Position numbers and translations under genes: made by a program. DNA of 64,000 nt, from positions 1,860,001 through 1,924,000 of the forward strand of contig NZ_JACRTF010000001.1 in the NCBI RefSeq assembly GCF_014385165.1, given 5' to 3'. The notes under the pieces are model-generated. The model saw only the letters and a list, made by a program, of their open reading frames with translations. It ran no database searches and was not told the DNA's origin. Positions 52,601-60,825 of the stretch are shown here, piece by piece; within the stretch, counting starts at the first letter, position 1, and every line of letters begins with the position of its first letter. The DNA is from Jilunia laotingensis (GTDB lineage: Bacteria; Bacteroidota; Bacteroidia; Bacteroidales; Bacteroidaceae).

Positions 52601-54191
52601 GGCGATTGAGAAAGAAGAACATCCTATTAATGTTACTTATAACCTGTGGAGGCTTGCACAAGAAGATAAGGACCATCCGGATAAGTGGACACAAGTTGTT
52701 TCCGGTACAACCGACCGGACTTTGAAAGATAATTCGTTCCATGCATTGCCTATGAATACTTATTTATATGCAGTTTCAGCTTCTTACCCGGTGGACAATC
52801 TCGTTTCTGAGAAAGTATTTTCAAACCCTGTTTATCACCAGCAGTTCACAGACGTTACGTTTAATATAAACACTAATTCCGTTCCGGAAGATGCTGAAGG
52901 GGCTTTAATCAAGCTGGATGATGTGCGGGGGAACCATTATCAAATAACTGTAACCGATGGTAAAGCCTCCTTGCCACATATCTGGAAAGGAATCTACACC
53001 TTGACTTTAACCCAAGCCGGATTTGAGCAACAGGTAGTATCTGTAGATTTAAGTGCGGAGAGTGAATATGAATTATCTTATACTTTGGTTCAGATCATTG
53101 CACCGGTAAGTAACCTTGATATCCTGCCCACGGAACAAAAAACGGAATGGAAATTGATGTGGGATTTATTTGGAAATATTGAAGACGGATTTGAGAGTGA
53201 AGCCTATGAAGACTTTGAAATTAATCCCGTTGGAAATACCGGTTGGCAATATATTGACAACGATGGTTTGGAGACTTATGGATTTGGCGCAACGACCTTC
53301 CCGAATATGCGTGCAAAGATGGCTGCCATTCTATTCAATTCGAATACAACGGAACCTCCATTGGCTATTCATACGGCTCATTCAGGCGATCGTGCCCTGG
53401 CGTTCTTTGCAGCAAGGGAAACAGAAGATGAATCGGGAAATATCGTTCTGCACACAAGCGATGATTATCTGATCTCACCGGAATTGAATTTTCACAAGGA
53501 TTTCACCTTTAGTTTCTATGCAAGAAGTTACAATGACGAGAATGGATTGGAAAGAATACGTGTGGGCTATTCTACAACCGATACCCAATTGAATAGTTTC
53601 ACTTATATTGATAAAGAACTGATCAGTGTACCCACGGAATATACAAAATATACATATGTCATTCCGAAAGAAGCTAAATATGTGGTATTGAACAGTTCTT
53701 CGCCGAGCGCATTCATTCTTTTGGTAGATGACATTTTTATTGGGACAGATCAGGTAACTTCTACGGAAGAACCGGGATACGGTACATTCGATGGCTATAA
53801 GGTGTATGTAGATAATGTCTGTGTAGCCACGACTCAGGAAAATAATATCTTATTGACCGGATTGACAAACGGTGATCATACGGCATCTGTCACCAAAGTG
53901 TATAAAACAGGTGAATCCGCCCCATTGTCTATTGACTTTCATGTGGACAATCCGGATGGCATCAATGAAGTGAACTCCGATTTCGGTATCTACGTGATTC
54001 CGGAGAATAAGCTGATTCTTCAAGGTGCTTATAAGCAAATGAAACTGTTCACCGCAACCGGCACGTGCATGATGGTTACAGATGATGTTCTGCCTGAGAC
54101 AGACTTGAATCATTTGGATAAAGGAGTTTACATCATTTCAGTCATGACGGTGGAAAACCGGAATATAGTGCGTAAGATTGTACTAAAATAG
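49695..54191 (+). CDS. Large multidomain surface protein (FnIII, choice-of-anchor J, CarboxypepD-reg-like)
   Basis: A 1498-residue secreted protein with a signal peptide ('MRSRLLLLMAGIFFTALLFTENLSA'). Residues about 35-255 look like a beta-propeller-type repeat region. FnIII-like modules cover about 270-460. A cleaved-adhesin/choice-of-anchor J jelly roll spans about 465-615 ('FNLWSVYNRDDTEASWSFGQ'), two carboxypeptidase-regulatory-like domains about 620-780, and a second anchor-J domain about 1165-1345. The C-terminus ('MKLFTATGTCMMVTDDVLPE...KGVYIISVMTVENRNIVRKIV') resembles a type IX sorting domain. No catalytic motif is seen, so adhesion or ligand binding is likely. The TPR-LuxR regulator gene follows 71 bp downstream. 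Confidence 0.85.
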   Translation: MRSRLLLLMAGIFFTALLFTENLSAENDPVVTKATVNAYVLSLNDDPGIFLFDLKNPGNLEMKFPLEANEIASAGTYANGKYYAMILTKDQKPIGLFAYDLQTGLRTLVNDMSDAVSFFIDMTYDYTTSSLYALWYDYPNTTLLRVNTEDGSPTLINIYQNKGLYAIAADITGQLYVTSSNGYVYSIDKTNNELVELFSTEIYGSGFQSMDFDLNSGRLYWIIHRYGNPLFYEIDLAQQSIQPMNNFPSGYQMGGLHTAFTNAVSESPAAIDNLSAQYGEDFLSTLKWTNPTLTLAGEALPDLLYAEVYRNDTLVDKLTNVSKGGTSEWTDLSAPNKINKYKIITYTSDGKEGFPAWISSFSGQDVPGNPTNVEVSKLSETSASITWEAPTNGLHDCWFDRETLTYKIVRQPDNTVLAEQLSATTYTDENVTEYSNYTYQIIALNAHGEGGSALSSTVSLGESIHLPFTSTFLTEEDFNLWSVYNRDDTEASWSFGQTYKGEGCATSSSYVTPFTTVDNWLVSPPLYLEKGIRYELSFKAYTAYYNSETFRITLGTAPDPEAQTIIVKDLSVKNYYGESVTIILPEQEEDGNYYLGIQHYAEVSNCMMLQVNNLQLKEQDKGSVNGTITTATGPIANVTITLNGDRTYTGKTDADGKYDIKEVIQGEYVLKASVLGYEEWEENITVTPEVALNKDITLETLPQYKVQGVVNDSKGNPVSGATIILSGYNYYRTSTDGDGAFKFDQVYQSREYKLEIKKNNFESKSNSLIVESDVQYDPVQLVYKNLSPYTIEATMTQEGQDESVVISWNRPVDLTAYAYDNDQPSTPIGYDIGRETHILGAVYREATTLYRIKWYTMSHDEKKPFVHVYIIDLDEQGNPTGEMLFSQKEVPTEDDQWTTFELPERVSAPRGFMIALSGEGNINLAKDDNPEIVGGKTQCYSTNYAFPDGYTYFEDAKWTGALMLRAEGEAIEKEEHPINVTYNLWRLAQEDKDHPDKWTQVVSGTTDRTLKDNSFHALPMNTYLYAVSASYPVDNLVSEKVFSNPVYHQQFTDVTFNINTNSVPEDAEGALIKLDDVRGNHYQITVTDGKASLPHIWKGIYTLTLTQAGFEQQVVSVDLSAESEYELSYTLVQIIAPVSNLDILPTEQKTEWKLMWDLFGNIEDGFESEAYEDFEINPVGNTGWQYIDNDGLETYGFGATTFPNMRAKMAAILFNSNTTEPPLAIHTAHSGDRALAFFAARETEDESGNIVLHTSDDYLISPELNFHKDFTFSFYARSYNDENGLERIRVGYSTTDTQLNSFTYIDKELISVPTEYTKYTYVIPKEAKYVVLNSSSPSAFILLVDDIFIGTDQVTSTEEPGYGTFDGYKVYVDNVCVATTQENNILLTGLTNGDHTASVTKVYKTGESAPLSIDFHVDNPDGINEVNSDFGIYVIPENKLILQGAYKQMKLFTATGTCMMVTDDVLPETDLNHLDKGVYIISVMTVENRNIVRKIVLK

Positions 54192-54235
54192 GCGCATAAT
54201 CCTTATTGCAAAGGTTTTCATTTGTTCTTTTTTGC

Positions 54236-54243
54236 TATATTTG
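54236..54243 (+). promoter_or_regulatory. -7 promoter box of the TPR-LuxR regulator gene
   Basis: TATATTTG matches TAnnTTTG, 19 bp before the ATG, giving a very short leader. Confidence 0.6.
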
Positions 54244-54262
54244 TCGCACTAAGAAGATATGA

Positions 54263-55882
54263 ATGAAAACACGTATACTATTCCTGTTCCTTGCCTGCAT
54301 TTGGCAGGGAACAGGACTTTTGGCAAAAGAAGACGAGAATGTTGAATCGATACTTCAACAAGCTTATGATCTGGATACCTCTCATCCGGAGGAGGCTATT
54401 GAAAAGGCAAAACAAGCGTATGAAATAGGAAAAGGCATCAATGATGCAGTAATCTGTTCTCGTGCGCTTTCTTTTTATGCCCGGATCACGATGTTCGAGG
54501 GAGACCATGAATTAGGACTGAGGCTTTATCTGAATGCGTTGAATTTTTGTCCGCCGGATTCAATATCTATTCTTGCTGACATATACAGTGGGATCGGATG
54601 GGGATATACGGAACTGGACGATAGGGAAAAGGCTTTGGATTATATTGATAAGAGTTTGCGGATTTATCAAAAACAAGCTGATACAATCGGTGTTGCCATC
54701 TCTTATAATTATAAAGGATTCATTTATTATCGCGGGAGCCAGTATGACCGGGCTGATCATTTCTTCCATCTTGCCTTGGATATATTCAGGAAGCAGGATA
54801 ACCAACGCAATATCGCTGCGGTGATCAACAATCTTTGTATGTCTCCGGGCAACAGTGATGAAAAGGTGAAGCTTATCCAGGAAGCCATTTCGATAAACCA
54901 GTCTCTTGGTAACATGTGGTCTATCGGGGAGAATTATAACAATCTGGGGAAACAGTATTACTATCTGCACCGCTATGACGATGGACTGTTGGCATTGGAA
55001 CGGGCGAAAGAATATGCACAGAGGGCGAAAGCGAAAAATCTTCTGTTGGAGAATTATCAGTTGCGTTCGCTTATCTATGCTGCCCAAAAAGATTATCCGA
55101 TGGCATTCAATGCCGCCCAAAAACAGATAGAACTCGATAAAGAAATTCGTTCAGAGAAAAACATCCGGGACATGGAACGTTACATCTCCAATCAGGAGTT
55201 GTTGAAGCTCAAACAGGAGTATGAATTGCAACAGAAAAAGCATGACCTTGCCATCCTGCAAAAGAACTGGATCATTACGGTGATTGTCCTGTTGCTTTGC
55301 CTTTTATTGTTCTTTATGCGTTTCAGGTGGTTTAAGAAAAAGAAAGAGATGGAGCTTATTGCCCGGCAATATGAACTGGAACAATCACAGTGCCGGATCA
55401 TGGAACTGGAAATAAAGAAAAAGGAGGAGACTATCGGCAGCATAGATAATGAATTGCAAGCTGCCAAAGAAAAACTGGGGTATATGTTGCTGTTCTTAAG
55501 GAGCCGTAACGAATTGCTTGAAAAGATACGCAACATGATCAGGGAAACTTACAAAATGGAGCCGTTCGAGCAACTTACCCATCTGAAAAAGGTGAATACT
55601 TTCATTGCCCAGTACCAGATGGAAGAGCAACAAGATGAGCTAGCCCTTCAGATAGAGGAACAGAACAGGGATTTCTCTAAACGACTGGAAGAGCAATTCC
55701 CCTGTATTACTGCCAGTGAAATGAACCTTGCCGTATTGCTGAGGATGAACCTTTCTTCAAAAGAAATAGCTTTGATAACCGGAAACTCCGTTAAAACCAT
55801 CAGCATGACCCGTCACCGCTTGAGGAAGCATATCGGATTGAAACCGGAAGAAGATATTGTTCTTTTTTTGCAAAGAATTTAG
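54263..55882 (+). CDS. Membrane-bound TPR protein with C-terminal LuxR-type HTH
   Basis: A 539-residue one-component regulator: signal peptide (about 1-21), five to six TPR repeats in the periplasm (about 25-300), one transmembrane helix ('NWIITVIVLLLCLLLFFMRF', about 335-355), a coiled coil (about 360-410), then an HTH near residues 485-535 ('ITASEMNLAVLLRMNLSSKEIALITGNSVKTISMTRHRLRKHIGL'). The form is common in Bacteroidota. It probably senses an envelope signal and could control the neighbouring surface-protein gene, but no direct evidence is visible. Confidence 0.85.
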   Translation: MKTRILFLFLACIWQGTGLLAKEDENVESILQQAYDLDTSHPEEAIEKAKQAYEIGKGINDAVICSRALSFYARITMFEGDHELGLRLYLNALNFCPPDSISILADIYSGIGWGYTELDDREKALDYIDKSLRIYQKQADTIGVAISYNYKGFIYYRGSQYDRADHFFHLALDIFRKQDNQRNIAAVINNLCMSPGNSDEKVKLIQEAISINQSLGNMWSIGENYNNLGKQYYYLHRYDDGLLALERAKEYAQRAKAKNLLLENYQLRSLIYAAQKDYPMAFNAAQKQIELDKEIRSEKNIRDMERYISNQELLKLKQEYELQQKKHDLAILQKNWIITVIVLLLCLLLFFMRFRWFKKKKEMELIARQYELEQSQCRIMELEIKKKEETIGSIDNELQAAKEKLGYMLLFLRSRNELLEKIRNMIRETYKMEPFEQLTHLKKVNTFIAQYQMEEQQDELALQIEEQNRDFSKRLEEQFPCITASEMNLAVLLRMNLSSKEIALITGNSVKTISMTRHRLRKHIGLKPEEDIVLFLQRI

Positions 55883-56010
55883 GGATCGTTTCTTAAACTA
55901 TTTTCTTTTATGCCGGGGCATTGTCCGGAACGTTGCATAGGCTTTAGGGAGGCATTCGACGGAAACACCTTAAAAAAAACTAATAAACATTCTATCCCGA
56001 TTTAATGTTG

Positions 56011-56018
56011 TACTTTTG
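56011..56018 (+). promoter_or_regulatory. -7 promoter box of the Ca2+-ATPase operon
   Basis: TACTTTTG matches TAnnTTTG, 27 bp before the ATG at 56046. Confidence 0.6.
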
Positions 56019-56045
56019 CAATCCTAACTTAACGCATGTATCTGA

Positions 56046-58736
56046 ATGACTGCAAAAAAAGATGATTATTATCATTTAGGCCTTACAGATAGTGAGGTCT
56101 TGAAAAGTAGAGAAAAGTATGGGGTTAACCTGCTTACCCCTCCCAAACGTACCTCCCTGTGGAAACTGTATTTGGAAAAGTTTGAAGATCCCGTGGTGCG
56201 TGTGTTACTTATTGCAGCTGTTTTCTCATTTATTATTTCTGTCATTGAAAATGAGTATGCCGAAACTATCGGCATCATTGCGGCTATTTTGCTGGCTACG
56301 GGAATCGGTTTCTATTTTGAATATGACGCAAGCAAGAAGTTTGACTTATTGAACGCAGTCAATGAGGAAACACTTGTCAAAGTGATCCGTAACGGCAAGA
56401 TTCAGGAGATTCCCAGAAAGGACATCGTGGTAGGCGATATTGTGGTACTTGAAACGGGTGAGGAAATTCCCGCTGATGGAGAGCTGATAGAAGCCATCTC
56501 CCTGCAAGTCAACGAGTCGAACCTTACGGGAGAGCCTGTAATAAACAAGACGATCATCGAAGCCGATTTTGATGAGGAAGCCACTTATGCTTCCAATAAA
56601 GTGATGCGTGGAACAACGGTGGTCGATGGGCATGGAATGATGAAAGTACTCCGCGTGGGAGATGATACCGAGATCGGTAAAGTGGCACGGCAGAGTACGG
56701 AACAAAGCGGCGAACCTACACCGCTGAACATACAACTTACCCGCCTCGCCAAGTTGATTGGCAAGATCGGTTTTGCCGTGGCAGGTGCCACCTTTGTCAT
56801 TTTTGTATCCAAGGACCTTTATCATTATATCTCTGCAAATGAAATAACCGGCTGGCACAATTATATGGCTATCGCACAGATTGTCCTGAAATATTTTATG
56901 ATGGCTGTTACCTTGATCGTAGTAGCTGTCCCCGAAGGACTTCCGATGAGCGTCACGCTGAGTCTGGCTTTGAATATGCGCCGTATGCTTTCCACCAACA
57001 ACCTTGTACGAAAGATGCATGCTTGTGAAACGATGGGAGCGATCACGGTCATTTGCACGGATAAAACCGGTACGCTGACTCAGAATCTGATGCAGGTGCA
57101 TGAACCTGACTTTTACGGACTGAAAGAAGGGGGCAAACTTTCCGATGATGAGTTGAGCAAACTTGTGATGGAGGGGATCAGTGCCAATTCTACCGCTTTT
57201 CTTGAAGAGACAGCCGAGGGTGAGAAGCCGAAAGGGGTGGGCAATCCTACGGAAGTAGCTTTATTGTTATGGCTGAACGGACAACATAAGGATTACTTGG
57301 AATTGCGCGAGCAAGCTAGCGTGCTTGATCAGTTGACATTCTCCACCGAGCGTAAATATATGGCTACATTGGTGCAGTCGCCCCTGATCGGAAAGAAAGT
57401 GCTTTATGTAAAGGGCGCTCCGGAGATTGTTCTCGGCAAATGCAAGGAGGTGATACTGGATGGCAGAAAGGTGGAGGCGAACGAATACCGTCCCACGGTG
57501 GAGGTCCAGTTGCAGGAGTACCAGAATATGGCAATGCGTACCTTGGGATTTGCCTACAAAATAGTCGATGCCGATGCTCCGGATGATTGTGTGGCATTGG
57601 TTGCCGAAAATGATTTGAATTTCCTGGGAGTGGTTGCCATCTCCGATCCTATTCGCCCGGACGTACCTGCCGCAGTAGCAAAATGCCAGTCCGCAGGCAT
57701 CGGCATTAAGATTGTCACGGGAGATACTCCCGGCACAGCCACGGAAATAGCCCGCCAGATCGGACTATGGAAACCGGAAGATACGGAACGAAACCGCATC
57801 ACCGGTACTGCCTTTGCCGAGTTGACGGATGCCGAGGCTTTGGACAGGGTGATGGACTTGAAAATCATGTCGCGCGCCCGTCCTACCGACAAACAACGTC
57901 TGGTGCAATTGCTCCAGCAGAAAGGAGCCGTAGTTGCCGTCACAGGGGATGGGACGAACGATGCCCCGGCTTTGAATCATGCACAGGTCGGCCTGTCGAT
58001 GGGTACCGGCACATCGGTTGCGAAAGAGGCGAGCGATATCACCCTGTTGGATGATTCTTTCAATAGCATCGGTACGGCTGTGATGTGGGGCCGATCCTTA
58101 TATAAGAATATCCAACGGTTCATTGTGTTCCAGTTGACCATCAATTTCGTAGCACTCTTTATCGTGTTGCTGGGATCGTTCATCGGCACAGAATTGCCCC
58201 TGACCGTTACTCAAATGTTATGGGTCAACCTGATTATGGATACCTTTGCTGCGCTGGCACTTGCTTCGATCCCACCCAGCGAGGGCGTGATGAAAGAGAA
58301 ACCGCGCCGCAGTACGGACTTCATCATCACCCCATCGATGAGGCGTGATATATTAGGTGTCGGTACGGTCTTTTTAGTGGTGTTAATGGGTATGATATAC
58401 TATTTTACAAATGCAGAAGGGGGTATGACGGTGGAGCGTCTCACAGTTTTCTTTACCTTCTTTGTCATGCTGCAATTCTGGAATTTATTTAATGCCAGAG
58501 TTTTTGGGACTACCGATTCTGCATTTAAAGGAATTACGAAGTCTTACGGGATGGAGTTGGTCGTGCTTGCCATACTTGGCGGTCAATTTCTGATCGTAGA
58601 GTTCGGTGGGGCGGTGTTCCGTACCGTTCCTCTAGGTTGGCAGACGTGGCTGGCGATCATCGGTATTTCATCCCTCGTCTTGTGGGTGGGGGAAATCATC
58701 CGTTTCGTTCAGCGTTTAATAAATAAGAAAAGATGA
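56046..58736 (+). CDS. Calcium-translocating P-type ATPase (PMCA-like)
   Basis: An 896-residue P2-type ATPase. It shows the actuator motif 'NESNLTGEPVINKT' (TGE), the M4 calcium motif 'VAVPEGLPMSVTLSLAL', the phosphorylation site D339-KTGTLT, the nucleotide-binding 'YVKGAPEIVL', the hinge 'VAVTGDGTNDAPALNHAQVG' and M6 'LIMDTFAALALA'. It should pump Ca2+ out of the cytoplasm. It is the first gene of an operon; the HAD hydrolase start codon overlaps its stop (ATGA). Confidence 0.95.
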   Translation: MTAKKDDYYHLGLTDSEVLKSREKYGVNLLTPPKRTSLWKLYLEKFEDPVVRVLLIAAVFSFIISVIENEYAETIGIIAAILLATGIGFYFEYDASKKFDLLNAVNEETLVKVIRNGKIQEIPRKDIVVGDIVVLETGEEIPADGELIEAISLQVNESNLTGEPVINKTIIEADFDEEATYASNKVMRGTTVVDGHGMMKVLRVGDDTEIGKVARQSTEQSGEPTPLNIQLTRLAKLIGKIGFAVAGATFVIFVSKDLYHYISANEITGWHNYMAIAQIVLKYFMMAVTLIVVAVPEGLPMSVTLSLALNMRRMLSTNNLVRKMHACETMGAITVICTDKTGTLTQNLMQVHEPDFYGLKEGGKLSDDELSKLVMEGISANSTAFLEETAEGEKPKGVGNPTEVALLLWLNGQHKDYLELREQASVLDQLTFSTERKYMATLVQSPLIGKKVLYVKGAPEIVLGKCKEVILDGRKVEANEYRPTVEVQLQEYQNMAMRTLGFAYKIVDADAPDDCVALVAENDLNFLGVVAISDPIRPDVPAAVAKCQSAGIGIKIVTGDTPGTATEIARQIGLWKPEDTERNRITGTAFAELTDAEALDRVMDLKIMSRARPTDKQRLVQLLQQKGAVVAVTGDGTNDAPALNHAQVGLSMGTGTSVAKEASDITLLDDSFNSIGTAVMWGRSLYKNIQRFIVFQLTINFVALFIVLLGSFIGTELPLTVTQMLWVNLIMDTFAALALASIPPSEGVMKEKPRRSTDFIITPSMRRDILGVGTVFLVVLMGMIYYFTNAEGGMTVERLTVFFTFFVMLQFWNLFNARVFGTTDSAFKGITKSYGMELVVLAILGGQFLIVEFGGAVFRTVPLGWQTWLAIIGISSLVLWVGEIIRFVQRLINKKR

Positions 58737-59359
58737 TTGCTAAAGGGATAAAAAACCTTCTTATTGATTTCGGAGGCGTGTTGATTGATCTCGACCGTCC
58801 TCGTTGCATAGAGAATTTCAGAAAACTAGGAATACAAAATGTGGATGAATTGCTGAATGTATATCATCAGCAAGGCATTTTCATGCAACAGGAGAAAGGG
58901 TTGGTTTCCGCTGCCGAGTTCCGCGACAACATCCGGGAGATGGCGGGAAAGTCGTTGACCGACCAGCAGATTGACAGGGCATGGAACAGCTTTCTGGTTG
59001 GTATTCCCACCTCCAAGCTCGACTTGCTATTGAAATTGCGTGAAAAGTATGTGGTCTATTTGTTGAGCAATACGAATGAAATTCATTGGAAATGGTCGTG
59101 CAAGCACGCTTTCCCATACCGGGGTTTCCGGGTGGAAGATTATTTTGAGAAGATATACCTTTCATATGAGATGAAGATGGTGAAGCCGGATGCGGAAATA
59201 TTTGAAACGGTGCTGGCAGATGCGGGCATCGAACCCGGAGAGACATTTTTCATAGACGATTCCGTAGCCAACTGCCAAACGGCAAAGTCATTGGGCATAG
59301 CTACGTATACCCCGCAGCCCGGGGAAGACTGGAGTCATCTGTTTCATTTTAAAAGATAA
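58733..59359 (+). CDS. HAD family hydrolase (subfamily IA-like)
   Basis: A 208-residue haloacid-dehalogenase-fold phosphatase. Motif I appears as 'LLIDFGGVLIDLD', motif II as 'VYLLSNTNEIH', and the lysine and acidic motifs as 'EMKMVKPDAEIFETVLADAG' and 'FFIDDSVANCQTAKSLGI'. The substrate is likely a small phosphomonoester. It overlaps the Ca2+-ATPase gene by 4 bp and is followed 8 bp later by ribF, so translational coupling is likely. Confidence 0.92.
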   Translation: MIAKGIKNLLIDFGGVLIDLDRPRCIENFRKLGIQNVDELLNVYHQQGIFMQQEKGLVSAAEFRDNIREMAGKSLTDQQIDRAWNSFLVGIPTSKLDLLLKLREKYVVYLLSNTNEIHWKWSCKHAFPYRGFRVEDYFEKIYLSYEMKMVKPDAEIFETVLADAGIEPGETFFIDDSVANCQTAKSLGIATYTPQPGEDWSHLFHFKR

Positions 59360-59367
59360 GTTCATCC

Positions 59368-60297
59368 ATGCAGATCATTCGTAACATATCGGAAGCATTG
59401 CCCGAAGCCTGTGTAGCAACTATCGGTTTCTTTGACGGGGTACATATGGGGCATCGTTTTCTTATCGATCAGGTAAAGGAAGTGGCGGTGGCTCAAGGGG
59501 TACGGTCTGCACTGATTACCTTTCCCGTTCATCCCCGTAAGGTGATAAGCAAGGATTTCCGTCCGGAGCTGCTTACTACGGAAGCTGAGAAATTGACCTT
59601 GCTGGCTGAAACAGGGGTCGATTATTGTATAATGCTTGATTTCACTCCTGAGATTGCGCGGTTGACGGCACGGGAATTCATGACGGATATACTGAAAGAG
59701 CGTTATAATGTGCAATCCCTTGTCATAGGTTATGACCATCGTTTCGGGCACAATCGCAGTGAAGGGTTTGAGGATTATTGCCGTTATGGTAAGTCCATCG
59801 GCATGGAAGTCATCCGTGCCCATGCACGTACTTTCGATGGCATCCATGTCAGCTCTTCTCTTATCCGTGATTGTCTTCATAAGGGTGACGTGCAAATGGC
59901 GGATCTTTGCCTGGGCTATGATTATTTTTTGGATGGGATCGTGGTAGGAGGTTATCAGGTAGGGCGCAAGATCGGTTTTCCAACTGCCAACCTAGGGGTG
60001 GATGATCCTGAAAAGTTAGTTCCTGCGGATGGAGTGTATGCCGTACATGTGAGTTTTGACGGAAATGTATATGACGGGATGTTGAACATCGGACACCGTC
60101 CTACCTTGAATAATGGCGATAATCGCAGCATCGAGGTGAACATCCTTCATTTCAATGCCGATATATATAATAAGTATATACGCATCTCTTTTGTGAAGTA
60201 TCTTCGTCCCGAATTAAAATTTGATGGAATAGAAGGTTTGATTTCGCAACTGTTTAAAGATCAGGAAGAGGTGGAACGGCTGTTTGCCAAAAGATAA
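59368..60297 (+). CDS. ribF: Bifunctional riboflavin kinase/FAD synthetase
   Basis: A 309-residue RibF. The N-terminal FAD synthetase (nucleotidyltransferase) domain has 'ATIGFFDGVHMGHRFLIDQV' and 'LVIGYDHRFGHNRSEG'. The C-terminal riboflavin kinase domain starts near residue 185 with 'VVGGYQVGRKIGFPTANLGV' and 'YDGMLNIGHRPT'. It converts riboflavin to FMN and FAD. It closes the Ca2+-ATPase-HAD-ribF operon, and no FMN riboswitch is seen upstream. Confidence 0.96.
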   Translation: MQIIRNISEALPEACVATIGFFDGVHMGHRFLIDQVKEVAVAQGVRSALITFPVHPRKVISKDFRPELLTTEAEKLTLLAETGVDYCIMLDFTPEIARLTAREFMTDILKERYNVQSLVIGYDHRFGHNRSEGFEDYCRYGKSIGMEVIRAHARTFDGIHVSSSLIRDCLHKGDVQMADLCLGYDYFLDGIVVGGYQVGRKIGFPTANLGVDDPEKLVPADGVYAVHVSFDGNVYDGMLNIGHRPTLNNGDNRSIEVNILHFNADIYNKYIRISFVKYLRPELKFDGIEGLISQLFKDQEEVERLFAKR

Positions 60298-60320
60298 TCC
60301 TTTTCTAAAGGGATTTTAAT
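60292..60320 (+). terminator. Weak terminator-like hairpin after ribF
   Basis: AATCCTTT / AAGGGATT (7 of 8 pairs) with a short loop, followed by TTTAATT. Confidence 0.45.
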
Positions 60321-60399
60321 TCCTTACCAATCTTATTGCCTCTTCTTTTCTCTTATCCCATGATCAAGGTTAATATATTATCATACAAGTGCTTATTAC

Positions 60400-60535
60400 T
60401 GCAGTCATATTGCATCACTTTTGCATCATCACTGCAAAGGGGGTGCAGCACCGCTGTATCAGCATTGCAGTAGTACTGCATCAGCGTTGCAGTGTTACTG
60501 CAAAGGCATTGCAGTGATGCTGCAAAAGCAATGCA
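60400..60535 (+). repeat. Palindrome array D: six 15 bp units plus a half unit at 22 bp pitch
   Basis: Units start at 60400, 60422, 60444, 60466, 60488 and 60510, with a TGCA half unit at 60532; each step is exactly 22 bp. Sequences: TGCAGTCATATTGCA, TGCATCATCACTGCA, TGCAGCACCGCTGTA, TGCAGTAGTACTGCA, TGCAGTGTTACTGCA and TGCAGTGATGCTGCA, with 7 bp spacers such as TCAGCGT or AAGGCAT. The stem TGCAG/CTGCA is kept, with three G-U pairs on the plus strand. The array begins 103 bp after ribF. Confidence 0.92.
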
Positions 60536-60561
60536 TTGGCATGGCTAAGCTAATACACCGT

Positions 60562-60680
60562 GCGTTTCTTCGAGTTTCTATGAATCCCGAAATATAGAGT
60601 TCCAAATAGATGGCTTCTATAAACGAAGCCCTTCTGGAACAAATAGCTTGAATATTCTTATGAGAAACGTTTGGATTCGC
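60562..60680 (+). ncRNA. Candidate structured RNA element (low confidence)
   Basis: An outer 7 bp stem CGTTTCT (60563-60569) with AGAAACG (60663-60669) encloses a two-part hairpin GTTCCA/TGGAAC and GGCTTC/GAAGCC (60599-60640). GAATCC (60582-60587) can also pair with GGATTC (60673-60678), which would make a pseudoknot. No promoter or terminator pair is evident and it matches no RNA family that I recognise. Confidence 0.3.
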
Positions 60681-60825
60681 TTTTAGTATACTCTCATTCT
60701 TCTGTTGGAAAATAGTTTTTCCGGCTTTTATTCTTCCCTTGATATTATGCTGTTAAGCATCTTTTCTCTCTTTTTTATCGAAAAAAGAGAAGAAAATATC
60801 GAATTACATGATTATTTTATTGTTA

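Noticed and set aside
56346..57101. A 251-codon open frame antisense to the Ca2+-ATPase gene
   Set aside because: The sense frame carries all P-type ATPase motifs, so the antisense frame is a by-product of its codon use.
60298..60400. FMN riboswitch linked to ribF
   Set aside because: ribF is at the end of its operon and no conserved FMN aptamer pattern is visible before the operon or after the gene.
60400..60535. CRISPR array
   Set aside because: The repeating parts are only 14-15 bp, palindromic and imperfect, the spacers are 7-9 bp, and no cas gene is nearby. The same reasoning excludes CRISPR for 7085-7167, 30087-30170 and 36542-36624.
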